Assembly (NCBI RefSeq): GCF_019799925.1
Contig: NZ_JABGCG010000006.1
Coordinates: forward strand, 292,543 to 356,542
Origin: Blastococcus sp. CPCC 205250
Lineage (GTDB): Bacteria > Actinomycetota > Actinomycetes > Mycobacteriales > Geodermatophilaceae
DNA length: 64,000 nt
Direction: 5' to 3'
Both the position numbers and the translations under genes were made by a program. Below are positions 1-8,123 of the stretch, one piece after another; within the stretch, counting starts at the first letter, position 1; each line of letters opens with the position of its first letter. The notes under the pieces are model-generated. The model did not search any database and had not been told where the DNA came from. It saw nothing but the letters and a program-made list of their open reading frames with translations.

Positions 1-208
1 GGTCGACCCCCGTGCCGAGCAGCTGGGCGCGCGCGCCGACCGCCAGGCCGCCGAGCCGCTGGCGTTCCTCGCCGACCCCGACGTCTTCGGCGACCTGGCG
101 GCGGACGAGCGGTTCGCCGCCGCCTACCGCGACGCCCTGGCGTCGCTGCGCGCGCGGGGGGCGCGGGCGACCGTCGCGGCACTGGTGAGCCCGCGCCGCC
201 ACGGCTGA
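1..208 (+). CDS. C-terminal end of a mannitol dehydrogenase-family protein (5' cut by window)
   Basis: The open frame runs from base 2 to a TGA at 206-208 and gives 68 residues. They contain the typical C-terminal pattern of the mannitol dehydrogenase/fructuronate reductase family: DPRAEQL, then a short helix, FLADPDVFGDLAADERF, and a last helix ending RARGARATVAAL. It aligns by eye with the end of the complete family member on the opposite strand (973-2502), but the two are clearly different paralogues. Members are NAD-dependent polyol or uronate dehydrogenases (mannitol, arabinitol, fructuronate); the substrate cannot be told from the tail. It faces the HAD gene tail to tail, with a small hairpin between them. 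Confidence 0.7.
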   Translation, partial: VDPRAEQLGARADRQAAEPLAFLADPDVFGDLAADERFAAAYRDALASLRARGARATVAALVSPRRHG

Positions 209-210
209 GG

Positions 211-233
211 CGCCGGGCGGGGAGGACCCGGCG
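211..233. terminator. Hairpin between convergent genes
   Basis: CGCCGGG (211-217) pairs with CCCGGCG (227-233) across a 9-base loop, in the 30-base gap between two convergent genes. There is no U tract, as is usual for actinobacterial terminators. It could serve both strands. Confidence 0.45.
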
Positions 234-238
234 GCGGC

Positions 239-976
239 TCAGCGCAGCAGCTGCTCCAGCTCGGCCCAGGAGCCGACGACGGCCGCCGCCCCGGCCTCGC
301 GGAGGGCGGCCACGCGGTCGGCGCGGTCGGGCTCGGGCACGAACTGCACGATGCCCACCGTGGGGTGGCCGGCGACGACGGCGGACAGCGCTCCGTTGAC
401 CGAGTCCTCGACGGCGAGCGCCTCGTCCGGGGTCACCCCGAGCACCGTTCCGGCGTGCACGTACACCGCCGGGTCGGGCTTGCTGGTCGGCTCCGGCAAC
501 GAGTCCTCGGCGCTGAACCGCCGGCCGGCCGCGAAGAGGGTGCTCAGGCCGGTCACCTCCAGGCACGCGCCGAGCCGGGAGGCGGCGCTGCTGGTGACCG
601 CGGCCAGCCCGAAGTGGCCGGCGAGGCGTTCCAGGGGCTCGCGCACCGTGGGGTCGGGGCGGAGGACCTCGCGCAGGTGCGCGGTCACGACGTCCTTCTC
701 CTCGGTCACCCAGCGGTCGAGTTCGGTGCGGGTCAGCTCGCGGCCGTAGCCGGTCGCCAGCTGCCCCGCCGCGGCACGGAAGTTCTTCCCGTTGGTCATC
801 CCCTGCAGCTCGGCCGGCTCGAACGCGCGCTCGGCGCCGAGGCCGGCGAGGAACCGGTTGGTGACGTCGGCCGAGGCGGCGTAGGCCGGTTCCTCGGAGG
901 GGAAGAGGGTGCCGTCGGCGTCGCAGAGCAGCGTCGTGAGCGCGGCGGGATCGAGGGGGAGGAACCGCTCGGTCAC
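239..976 (-). CDS. HAD-superfamily hydrolase (subfamily IA, phosphatase-like)
   Basis: The 245-residue protein has HAD motif I near residue 19 (DADGTLF, nucleophile and acid/base Asp), motif II TSSAAS, the motif III lysine (SKPDP) and motif IV VEDSVNGALSA. This arrangement with a helical cap between motifs I and II is that of subfamily IA small-molecule phosphatases. The start is taken as the GTG at 976, which overlaps the stop of the mannitol dehydrogenase gene by 4 bases (GTGA), so the two are translationally coupled. From the context it may dephosphorylate a sugar or polyol phosphate in polyol metabolism; the substrate is unknown. Confidence 0.85.
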   Translation of the reverse strand: MTERFLPLDPAALTTLLCDADGTLFPSEEPAYAASADVTNRFLAGLGAERAFEPAELQGMTNGKNFRAAAGQLATGYGRELTRTELDRWVTEEKDVVTAHLREVLRPDPTVREPLERLAGHFGLAAVTSSAASRLGACLEVTGLSTLFAAGRRFSAEDSLPEPTSKPDPAVYVHAGTVLGVTPDEALAVEDSVNGALSAVVAGHPTVGIVQFVPEPDRADRVAALREAGAAAVVGSWAELEQLLR

Positions 977-2502
977 GCGGTCGCCTCCGTCCGGCCGGCG
1001 CCGCTGCGTCCGAGGAAGTCCTCGAGGACCTCCCGCGGTCCCTGCCGCTCCAGCGAGGACAGCGCCTCCTGCACGCAGGCGGCGAACTGCCGGTCCTGAC
1101 CGATGGAGTCGAAGATCGACCGCTCCGACAGCAGCGGCCCGGCGTCGGCGCCGGCCTGCTGGGCCATCGGGACGAGATCGGGTCGCGGACCCTCGATCGG
1201 CACCTCCTCGCCGGCGTAGTCGTGCCCGCGCAGGAACCGCAGCCAGCCGGCGACGGCGACGCACAGCAGCGGGTGCGGCCGGTCGGCGTCCATCGCCGCC
1301 TGCACCGACGGCAGGAGGTAGTTCGGGATCTTGGACGATCCGCGCCGGGACAGCCGGGAGAGCTGGTCGGCCATCCGCGGGTTGGCCAGCCGGTCGAGCA
1401 GCGTGCGCTGGTACCCGTCCAGGTCGACGCCGGGGACCTCGGGCAGGTACGGCGCGATCTCCTCGGCCATGAGCCGGGTCAGGAAGGTGCGGAACACCGG
1501 ATCGGCCAGGACCTCGTCGGTGGTCCGGTGCCCCGCGAGGTAGCCCAGGTAGGCGATGGCGCTGTGCCCGGCGTTGAGCAGCCGGGTCTTCACGGTCTCG
1601 TAGGGCGACACGTCGTCGACGAACTGGACGCCGACCTGCTCCAGCGGCGGCCGGCCCAGGGGGAACGCGTCCTCGACCACCCACTGCCGGAACGGCTCGG
1701 TGACCACCGGCCACCGGTCGTCGACCCCGAACGACTCGGCGATGGCGTCGCGCTCCTCGGGGCTGGTCCGCGGGGTGATCCGGTCGACCATGCTGCTGGG
1801 GAAGGCGACGTGCTCGTCGATCCACTCGGCGAGGTCGCCGGAGCCCTCCCGCAGGCGGGCGAAGGACACGACCGCGGTCCGCGCCGCGTGGCCGTTGGAC
1901 TGCATGTTGTCGCAGCTCAGCACCGTGAACGGGGGCAGGCCGGCTGCGCGCCGCCGGTGCAGCGCCTCGACCAGGTAGCCGAAGACCGTGTCCGGGTTGC
2001 CCGGGTCCTCCAGGTCGCGGGCGACGTGCGGGTCGTCGGCGTCGAACTCGCCCGTGTGCGGGTCGATCCGGTACCCGGTGCCGGTGATGGTCAGGGAGAC
2101 GATGCGCGTCCGCTCGTCGACCATGGCGGCGAGCACGGCCTCCGGGTCGTCGGGCGCGTACAGGTAGTCGGTCATGACGCCGACGACGGTGGCGCTGTCC
2201 CCGTCGGCCCCCCGCTCGACCACGGTGTAGAGCCGGTCCTGGGCGTCGAGCACCTCGCCGATCTCCCGGCTGTGCAGGCCCACGCCCACGACGCCCCAGT
2301 CGGTCACGCCCCGGCGGGCGAGCTCCTCGAGGTAGACGGCCTGGTGGGCGCGGTGGAAGGCGCCGACGCCGATGTGGACGATGGCCGGGACGAGCCCGCC
2401 GCGGTCGTAGTCGGGGAGCGAGAGGCCGGCCGGGAGGTCGGTCAGGGTGCGGTCGGACAGGGGCACGGCGGTCGCCGTGCCCCGAGGCGGGGCAGAGGTC
2501 AT
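973..2502 (-). CDS. Mannitol 2-dehydrogenase family polyol dehydrogenase
   Basis: This 509-residue protein belongs to the long-chain mannitol dehydrogenase family, which oxidises mannitol or arabinitol to the ketose with NAD+ in the cytoplasm. The N-terminal Rossmann domain opens with VHIGVGAFHRAHQ near residue 43. The catalytic region shows the family signature KTRLLNAGHSAIAYLG, where the Lys, Asn and His line the active site, and SSKIPNYLLPSV follows. Length is normal for the family (about 480-510). The ATG at 2502 is the only convincing start. It is the first gene of a two-gene unit with the HAD phosphatase. The upstream 178 bases hold no gene. Mannitol is the most likely substrate, but arabinitol or sorbitol cannot be excluded. 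Confidence 0.9.
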   Translation of the reverse strand: MTSAPPRGTATAVPLSDRTLTDLPAGLSLPDYDRGGLVPAIVHIGVGAFHRAHQAVYLEELARRGVTDWGVVGVGLHSREIGEVLDAQDRLYTVVERGADGDSATVVGVMTDYLYAPDDPEAVLAAMVDERTRIVSLTITGTGYRIDPHTGEFDADDPHVARDLEDPGNPDTVFGYLVEALHRRRAAGLPPFTVLSCDNMQSNGHAARTAVVSFARLREGSGDLAEWIDEHVAFPSSMVDRITPRTSPEERDAIAESFGVDDRWPVVTEPFRQWVVEDAFPLGRPPLEQVGVQFVDDVSPYETVKTRLLNAGHSAIAYLGYLAGHRTTDEVLADPVFRTFLTRLMAEEIAPYLPEVPGVDLDGYQRTLLDRLANPRMADQLSRLSRRGSSKIPNYLLPSVQAAMDADRPHPLLCVAVAGWLRFLRGHDYAGEEVPIEGPRPDLVPMAQQAGADAGPLLSERSIFDSIGQDRQFAACVQEALSSLERQGPREVLEDFLGRSGAGRTEATA

Positions 2503-2680
2503 CGAGGTCTCTCGGAGCGAGATGGGCGCCGAGCGGGGTGGCTGCTCACCCGCGGCGCCCCTCTTCCCTGCCCACCCGAGCCGATCCCCAACCCGTGTCC
2601 TGCCTGCTGTGGCCGAACTCTCCGCCGGACGACGGCCTCCCCGCCGCGGCTGGGGCGACGGGCGGGCGGGAGACGGCGGC

Positions 2681-3424
2681 TCAGGCCCCGCCGGCCGACT
2701 CGGCGGCTTCGGTGACGGCGCGCAGGGCAGCGGCGATCTGCTCCTCGGCGCGGGCGGCGTCGACGCCGAGCCCGGTGAGCGGTCCGGCGCCGGCCTCGTG
2801 CTCCAGCACCGCCAGCAGCAGGTGCTCGGTGCCGACGTAGTTGTGGCCCAGCCGCAGCGCCACCCGGAAGGTGCCCTCCAGCACCGCCTTCGCGCCGTCG
2901 TCGAACGGGATCAGCGCGGGGACCGCGGCGCCGGAGGCGGGCGGGAGGGTGGCGGCGACGGTCTCGCGGAGCCGGGCGAGGTCCACCCCCTGCCCGACGA
3001 GCACCCGCGCGGCGATGCCGTCCGGTTCGGCGGCCAGCCCGAGGACCAGGTGGGCGGTGGACACCTCCACCGCCCCGGCCGCGCGGGCCTGCTCCTGGGC
3101 CGCGACGACGACCTTCCCGGCCCGTGCGGTGAAGCGGCTGAACCCCTCCGCGGGGTCCATCGGCCGCTCGGCTCCGGTACGGCTCACGAAGCGCTTCTGC
3201 GCGGCCTGCTTGGTCACGCCCATGCTGCGGCCGATGTCGGTCCACGAGGCGCCCTGCCGGCGGGCCTGGTCGACGAAGTGGCCGATCAGCGAGTCGGCGA
3301 TGTCGCCGATGTGGTCGGCGACGAGCACCGCGTCGGTGAGCTGCTCCAGCGGGTCGGTGTGCACCTTGCGGATGGAGTCGATGAGGTCGTCGAGCCGGAC
3401 GGGGATCTGCACCGGAGGCGTCAT
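2681..3424 (-). CDS. HTH / Clp N-terminal domain protein (probable autoregulator)
   Basis: In the 247-residue protein, residues ~55-85 (TDIGRSMGVTKQAAQKRFV) form a helix-turn-helix. Residues ~95-165 and ~170-240 look like the two repeats of a Clp N-terminal domain, the substrate/adaptor-binding module of ClpA/ClpB/ClpC (AHLVLGLA in the first and TEHLLLAVLEHE in the second). There is no ATPase domain, so it is not a Clp chaperone. A DNA-binding stress sensor that reads protein damage through the Clp-N part is plausible but unproven. Two perfect palindromes sit directly before the ATG (next entry), so self-repression is likely. Confidence 0.8.
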   Translation of the reverse strand: MTPPVQIPVRLDDLIDSIRKVHTDPLEQLTDAVLVADHIGDIADSLIGHFVDQARRQGASWTDIGRSMGVTKQAAQKRFVSRTGAERPMDPAEGFSRFTARAGKVVVAAQEQARAAGAVEVSTAHLVLGLAAEPDGIAARVLVGQGVDLARLRETVAATLPPASGAAVPALIPFDDGAKAVLEGTFRVALRLGHNYVGTEHLLLAVLEHEAGAGPLTGLGVDAARAEEQIAAALRAVTEAAESAGGA

Positions 3425-3426
3425 GC

Positions 3427-3471
3427 GTCAACCGTAGGTTGACGGTGGCGTCTCGTCAACCACGGGTTGAC
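3427..3471 (-). promoter_or_regulatory. Promoter with two palindromic operators for the HTH/Clp-N gene
   Basis: Two 17-bp inverted repeats of the form GTCAACC-N3-GGTTGAC lie at 3427-3443 and 3455-3471, with centres 28 bp apart. On the minus strand a -35 TTGACG (3454-3459) is followed after 17 bases by a -10 TACGGT (3431-3436). The ATG starts 6 bases after the -10, so the mRNA is probably leaderless. One palindrome covers the -35 and the other covers the -10, as expected of a repressor site. Confidence 0.75.
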
Positions 3472-3616
3472 GACCCGGACGGGTGGTGCGGTCCGGCCAC
3501 GGGCGCGGTGCACAGGGCACGATGCCCGGGTGCACCCCGACGGCTCCGGCACCACCACCTCGCCCGGCCTCCGCCTCCCCGCGCCCCGCGGCGAGGTCGA
3601 GCCGGGGGAGGTGACG

Positions 3617-5098
3617 GTGCCCGCCCCCGGGAACCGGCTCCTGGTGGCGGGGGAGACCTGCTGGCGGGTGGAGCGGGCCGACCGGTACGCGGTCTTCGTC
3701 GACGCCGCGGACTACTTCGCCGCGCTCAAGAAGGCCCTGCTGGGCGCCCGGCGCCGGGTGCTGCTCATCGGGTGGGACTTCGACCCGCGCATCCGGATGG
3801 ACCCGCGGGCGCCCGGCCGGGCGCGGGACGACCGGCTCGGCCGGGTCCTGGAGGCGGCCGTCCGCGCCAACCCGGAGCTGGAGATCGGCGTCCTCCAGTG
3901 GGACCTCGGGATGGTCTACGGGCTGGGCCGCGGGCTCGTGCCGATCGTGCTGCTGGGCCGGCGCACGCCCGACCGGCTGACCTTCGCGGTGGACACCCAC
4001 CACCCCGTCGGCGGCGCCCACCACCAGAAGATCGTGGTCATCGACGACTGCCTGGCCTTCGCCGGCGGCATCGACGTGACCGCCGACCGCTGGGACACCA
4101 CCGACCACCCGGACTCCTCCCGCCCGCGCGCGCGGCCGCGCTCGCACCGGGACATGGGCCCGTGGCACGACGTCACCAGCCTGGTGTCCGGACCGGCCGC
4201 CCGGGCGATCGGCGACCTGGCGCGGGAGCGGTGGGAGAGCGGCAAGGGGGAGCGGCTCGAGCCGGTGGACGGCGAGGAGCCCTGCTGGCCCGAGGGCGTC
4301 GAGCCGCTGCTGACCGACGTGGAGGTCGCGGTCTCCCGCACCCGCCCCGAGCACGGCGGCGCCACGCTGGTGCACGAGATCGAGCTGCTGTGGCTCGCGG
4401 TGGTCGCCGGCGCGCGGCGCACCCTCTACATCGAGACGCAGTACTTCGCCAACCGCCGGGTCGCCGAGGCCATCGCCGCCCGCCTCCAGGAGCCCGACGG
4501 CCCCGAGGTCGTCGTCCTCAACCCGAACGAGGCCTGGGGCTGGCTGGAGGAGAAGGCCATGGGCTCGGCCCGGGCGGCGCTGCTGGACCTCGTGCGGCGC
4601 GCCGACCGGTACGGCCGCTTCCGCATGTACGTGCCCGTCACCGCCTCCCGCCGGCCGATCTACGTGCACGCGAAGGTCACCGTCGTCGACGACCGGCTGC
4701 TCCGGATCGGCTCGTCGAACCTGAACAACCGCTCGATGGGCCTGGACACCGAGTGCGACGTCAGCGTCGAGGTGCACGAGGAGTCACCCGACCGGGAGGC
4801 GCTGGCGGCCACCGTGCTGGGGATCCGCGACCGGCTGCTCGGCGAGCACCTCGACGTCGCCCCGGAGGAGGTCGCCGCGGCCGTGGAGCGGGCCGGTGGC
4901 TCCCTGATCGCCGCCATCGAGGAGCTGCGCCGCCCCACCGGGCGCTCGCTGGTGCCCTTCGTCGCGCCGGACCTCGGGCCGGTCGGGCAGGTCCTGGCCG
5001 ACACCCAGCTCCTGGACGCCGAGCGGACGCCGGACCGCTGGCAGCGGATCCGCGGCGCCTTCGGCCGGCGCCGCACGCACCGCCCCCTCGCCGGCTGA
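3617..5098 (+). CDS. Phospholipase D-family protein
   Basis: This is a two-HKD phosphodiesterase or phosphatidyltransferase. The first HKD motif is HHQKIVVID, with His136 and Lys138; the second is HAKVTVVDD, with His351 and Lys353. It is followed by GSSNLNNRSMGLDTE, typical of the PLD superfamily. The N-terminal stretch GETCWRVERADR before the first strand matches standalone actinobacterial PLD-like proteins. I chose the GTG at 3617 because GGGGGAGG ends a few bases upstream; in-frame GTGs at 3530 and 3611 are alternatives (493 residues from 3617). No signal peptide or membrane segment is evident, so it is not a typical membrane cardiolipin synthase. The substrate is unknown. Confidence 0.8.
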   Translation: MPAPGNRLLVAGETCWRVERADRYAVFVDAADYFAALKKALLGARRRVLLIGWDFDPRIRMDPRAPGRARDDRLGRVLEAAVRANPELEIGVLQWDLGMVYGLGRGLVPIVLLGRRTPDRLTFAVDTHHPVGGAHHQKIVVIDDCLAFAGGIDVTADRWDTTDHPDSSRPRARPRSHRDMGPWHDVTSLVSGPAARAIGDLARERWESGKGERLEPVDGEEPCWPEGVEPLLTDVEVAVSRTRPEHGGATLVHEIELLWLAVVAGARRTLYIETQYFANRRVAEAIAARLQEPDGPEVVVLNPNEAWGWLEEKAMGSARAALLDLVRRADRYGRFRMYVPVTASRRPIYVHAKVTVVDDRLLRIGSSNLNNRSMGLDTECDVSVEVHEESPDREALAATVLGIRDRLLGEHLDVAPEEVAAAVERAGGSLIAAIEELRRPTGRSLVPFVAPDLGPVGQVLADTQLLDAERTPDRWQRIRGAFGRRRTHRPLAG

Positions 5099-5197
5099 CC
5101 CGGCCGGCGGCGCCCCGGCGGCGGAAGACCCGCGTCGGGGTCGGCGTTGCGGCTCGCGGAGCTCCGCACGGGGGATCCGGACGAGCAGGAGGAACGC

Positions 5198-6052
5198 ATG
5201 TCGATCGTCGTCACCGGGGCCACCGGGCACCTGGGCCGGCTCGTGGTGGAGGAGCTGCTGTCCCGGGGCGTCCCCGCGGAGGAGGTCGTGGCCGGCGGCC
5301 GGCGCGTGGAGGCGCTCACCGGCCTGGCCGGACGCGGCGTCCGGGTCGCCCGCCTCGACTACGACGACCCGGCCACCCTCGACGCCGCCCTGGGTGCCGG
5401 GGACCGGCTGCTGCTGGTGTCCGGCAGCGACCCGGAGGCGCGCGTGGAACAGCACCGGGCGGTGCTCGCCGCGGCGGCCCGGGCCGGCGTCGCGCTGGTG
5501 GCCTACACGAGCATCCTGCGCGCCGACGAGAGCCCGCTGGCCCTGGCCGCGACGCACCGGCAGACCGAGGCCGACCTCCGGGCCTGCGGTCTGCCCGCCG
5601 TGCTGCTGCGCAACGGCTGGTACACGGAGAACTACGCGCAGGCCCTGCAGGAGGCGGCGGCCACCGGTGCCGTCACGGCCAGTGCCGGCGACGGCCGCGT
5701 CGCGAGCGCGACCCGTGCCGACTACGCCGCCGCTGCCGCCGCGGTGCTCGCCGGAGAGGGCCACGAGGGCGCGGTGTACGAGCTCTCCGGGGACACCGCC
5801 TGGAGCTTCGACGAGTTCGCCGCCGCGGCCGCGGAGGTCCTCGGCCGGGACGTCTCCCACCGGCGGCTGAGCACCGACGAGCACGTCGCGAGCCTCACCG
5901 GGGTCGGTCTGGACGAGCCCACCGCCCGCTTCGTGGCCGGCATGGACACCGCCATCGCCCAAGGTGCCCTCGACTCGACGACCGGCGACCTCTCACGGCT
6001 GGCCGGCCGGCCCTCCACGCCGCTGACCGACGCCCTGCGCGGGCTGCTCTGA
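5198..6052 (+). CDS. NmrA/QorB-like NAD(P)-binding reductase
   Basis: The 284-residue protein is an atypical short-chain dehydrogenase. It starts with the Rossmann motif VVTGATGHLG at residues 4-13, continues with SYTSIL-like and LRNGWYTENY segments, and lacks a clear catalytic YxxxK. This resembles NmrA and the quinone oxidoreductase type 2 group (QorB), which reduce quinones or sense the NADP state. The start is supported by AGGAGGA 4-5 bases before the ATG. Its last 60 bases overlap the end of the convergent nitronate monooxygenase gene. Confidence 0.85.
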   Translation: MSIVVTGATGHLGRLVVEELLSRGVPAEEVVAGGRRVEALTGLAGRGVRVARLDYDDPATLDAALGAGDRLLLVSGSDPEARVEQHRAVLAAAARAGVALVAYTSILRADESPLALAATHRQTEADLRACGLPAVLLRNGWYTENYAQALQEAAATGAVTASAGDGRVASATRADYAAAAAAVLAGEGHEGAVYELSGDTAWSFDEFAAAAAEVLGRDVSHRRLSTDEHVASLTGVGLDEPTARFVAGMDTAIAQGALDSTTGDLSRLAGRPSTPLTDALRGLL

Positions 6053-7111
6053 GCCCTGGTCCCAGGCGGTCCTGAGGGCCTCCCGTGCCTCGGCGGCGAG
6101 CCGGCGGACCAGCGTCCCGGCCGGCACCGCCTCCGCCAGCGCGTGCGCCTGCCCGGCCCACAGGTGCAGCTCCCCGGCGTCCCCGGCCGCCCGGGCGGCG
6201 GCTCGCAGCGGCGCGGTGAGCGCGTGCACCTCCGGGTAGGCGGCCGGGGCGTCGGCCGGCAGCTCGGCGGTGGCCCGGTTGGCCAGCGCCCGGGCCCGGC
6301 GCCCGGTGAAGACGCGGGTGACCGTGGTCGGCCTGTCCGCGGCCAGGGCATCGGCGTGCACCGGCGCCGTGCCCGCCTCGGCGGTGCGCAGGAACGCCGT
6401 CCCCAGCTGGGCGAGCGAGGCCCCGGCCGCGAGCACCGCCGCCACGCCCCGGCCGTCGGCGAGGCCGCCCGCGGCGACCAGCGGCAGGTCGGTGACCCGG
6501 CGGACCAGCGCCAGCAGCGGGAGCAGGCCCAGCTCCCCGGGCTCGGCGTCGGAGCCGCCCCCGCGGTGCCCGCCGGCCTCCCAGCCCTGGACGACGAGCG
6601 CGTCGGCGCCGGCGGCCGCGGCGGCGACGGCGTCCTCCGGGGAGGTGACGGTGAGCCACACCGGGACGCCGGCCGCGTGCAGCACCTCGACCGACCGCGC
6701 GGGCGGCACGCCGAAGACGAAGGAGACGACGGCCGGCCGCAGCGCGGCCAGGACCTCGACCTTCGCGGCGTGGTCGTCGTCGGTGTGCACCGGGTCGCCC
6801 AGCCGGGCGCCGAGCGCAGCCGCTCGCGGCTCCAGCAGCCGGGCGTACGCCGGGACCCGCGCCGCCTCGGCGGGGACGGCCGGCACCGGACTGAAGACGT
6901 TCACCCCGAACGGCGCGGCGGAGGCGGCGCGCAGCCGGGCGACCTCCTCGGCGACGGCGTCCGCGGTCCGGTAGCCGGCGGCGAGGAACCCCAGGCCCCC
7001 GGCGCCGGAGACGGCGGCGGCCAGGGCGACGGTCGAGGGTCCGCCGGCCATCGGGGCGGCGACGATGCGGGCCGGGACGTCGGGCAGCGGCAGGGGCACG
7101 CCGCCCAGCAT
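5993..7111 (-). CDS. Nitronate monooxygenase (2-nitropropane dioxygenase family)
   Basis: The 372-residue protein is an FMN-dependent TIM barrel. APMAGGPST near the N terminus and QGWEAGGHRG (catalytic His region) are hallmarks of class I nitronate monooxygenases, which oxidise propionate 3-nitronate or related nitronates. PLVAAGGLADGRGVAAVLAAGA is the FMN phosphate-binding stretch. The ATG at 7111 puts the first barrel strand (ARIVAAPMAGG) about 14 residues in. The C-terminal tail of about 20 residues is low-complexity and overlaps the convergent reductase gene. It is transcribed away from the SRPBCC gene across a 102-base gap. Confidence 0.85.
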   Translation of the reverse strand: MLGGVPLPLPDVPARIVAAPMAGGPSTVALAAAVSGAGGLGFLAAGYRTADAVAEEVARLRAASAAPFGVNVFSPVPAVPAEAARVPAYARLLEPRAAALGARLGDPVHTDDDHAAKVEVLAALRPAVVSFVFGVPPARSVEVLHAAGVPVWLTVTSPEDAVAAAAAGADALVVQGWEAGGHRGGGSDAEPGELGLLPLLALVRRVTDLPLVAAGGLADGRGVAAVLAAGASLAQLGTAFLRTAEAGTAPVHADALAADRPTTVTRVFTGRRARALANRATAELPADAPAAYPEVHALTAPLRAAARAAGDAGELHLWAGQAHALAEAVPAGTLVRRLAAEAREALRTAWDQGSEQPAQGVGQRRGGPAGQP

Positions 7112-7213
7112 CCCGGCCCGGCCGCGGACCACCGCCAGGGGTCGGCGGGCCGGAGGCGGGTATGCCGACCGCAGTCCCGGACCCGGGACGGCCACGACCC
7201 GAGGGAGAACGCC

Positions 7214-8020
7214 ATGACCACGAAGGTCGAGAAGTCGCTGCAGGTCGACGTCCCGCTGCGGACGGCGTACGACCAGTGGACGCAGTTCGAGGAGTTCCCG
7301 CACTTCATGGGCGGGGTGCGGGAGGTCCGCCAGCTCGACGACCGCCGGCTGCACTGGGTGGCCGAGATCGCCGGCGTCCGCCGCGAGTGGGACGCCAGCG
7401 TCCTGGAGCAGGTGCCGGACCAGAAGATCGCGTGGGCGGCGACCAGCGGCGCGACCAACGCCGGCGCCGTGTGGTTCGAGGCGGCCGGCCCGGACTCGAC
7501 CATCGTGCACCTGGAGCTGGAGTACGAGCCCGAGGGGCTGGTGGAGAAGGCCGGCGACGCGCTGGGCGTGGTCGAGCGGCAGGTGCGCTCGGACCTCGAG
7601 CGCTTCAAGGCCCTGGTGGAGAGCGAGGGCTACGCCAGCGGGGCGTGGCGCGGCTCGATCAACGAGCACCTCGACGTCGGGGTGCCCGGCGCCGACGCCG
7701 CCGTCGGCTCGCACGGGGACAAGGGCAAGGCCGGCATCTCCGGCAAGGCCGTCGCGGGCGCCGTGGCGGCGGTCGCGGGTGTGGCCGCGGCCGGGGCCGT
7801 GGCCGCGGCGCGCAGCGGCCAGGAGGAGCAGCGCCCGGAGGCCGCCGCGGTCGTCCCGCCCCCGGTGCCGCCGGTGCAGGCCGAGGCCGTGGTGGTCGAG
7901 GAGGACGTCGTCGTGGGGGCCGACGTCGCCGGTCAGCCGCCCGTGCTGATCGAGGAGGACGTGCTGCTCGACGGGCCGGTCGACCCGGACCCGACCACCT
8001 CCCCCGAGCGCCGGCCCTGA
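7214..8020 (+). CDS. SRPBCC (polyketide cyclase-like) protein with hydrophobic segment and acidic tail
   Basis: Residues 1-145 of this 268-residue protein form a SRPBCC ligand-binding fold (coenzyme Q-binding/cyclase type; YDQWTQFEEFPHFMGGV and VEFE-like strands). Residues ~175-200 are an Ala/Val/Gly-rich hydrophobic helix, and the rest is a Pro/Val/Glu/Asp-rich tail. Such proteins are frequent in actinobacteria and have no assigned role. The start is fixed by GAGGGAG about 7 bases before the ATG. A perfect hairpin follows the stop. Confidence 0.8.
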   Translation: MTTKVEKSLQVDVPLRTAYDQWTQFEEFPHFMGGVREVRQLDDRRLHWVAEIAGVRREWDASVLEQVPDQKIAWAATSGATNAGAVWFEAAGPDSTIVHLELEYEPEGLVEKAGDALGVVERQVRSDLERFKALVESEGYASGAWRGSINEHLDVGVPGADAAVGSHGDKGKAGISGKAVAGAVAAVAGVAAAGAVAAARSGQEEQRPEAAAVVPPPVPPVQAEAVVVEEDVVVGADVAGQPPVLIEEDVLLDGPVDPDPTTSPERRP

Positions 8021-8026
8021 CGGTGC

Positions 8027-8057
8027 GGCCGGGCCGGTGCGCCGCACCGGCCCGGCC
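8027..8057 (+). terminator. Strong hairpin terminator after the SRPBCC gene
   Basis: Bases 8027-8040 pair perfectly with 8044-8057: 14 base pairs, loop GCC, starting 6 bases after the stop codon. There is no U tract. It separates the SRPBCC gene from the aldehyde oxidase operon. Confidence 0.7.
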
Positions 8058-8123
8058 CCGGCCGTCGGACGGATGTGCGCCATCTGGTTTGCCACGCCGG
8101 GACGCGGGGGCACCTGCGGCGCC

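Noticed and set aside
1222..2715. Long open frame on the plus strand opposite the mannitol dehydrogenase gene
   Set aside because: Its translation is Gly/Arg/Val-rich low complexity without domains, as expected antisense to a GC-rich gene; the minus-strand protein is a clear family member. The same holds for many other long antisense frames, for example 3428-4777, 9352-11682, 13534-16122 and 49293-52106.
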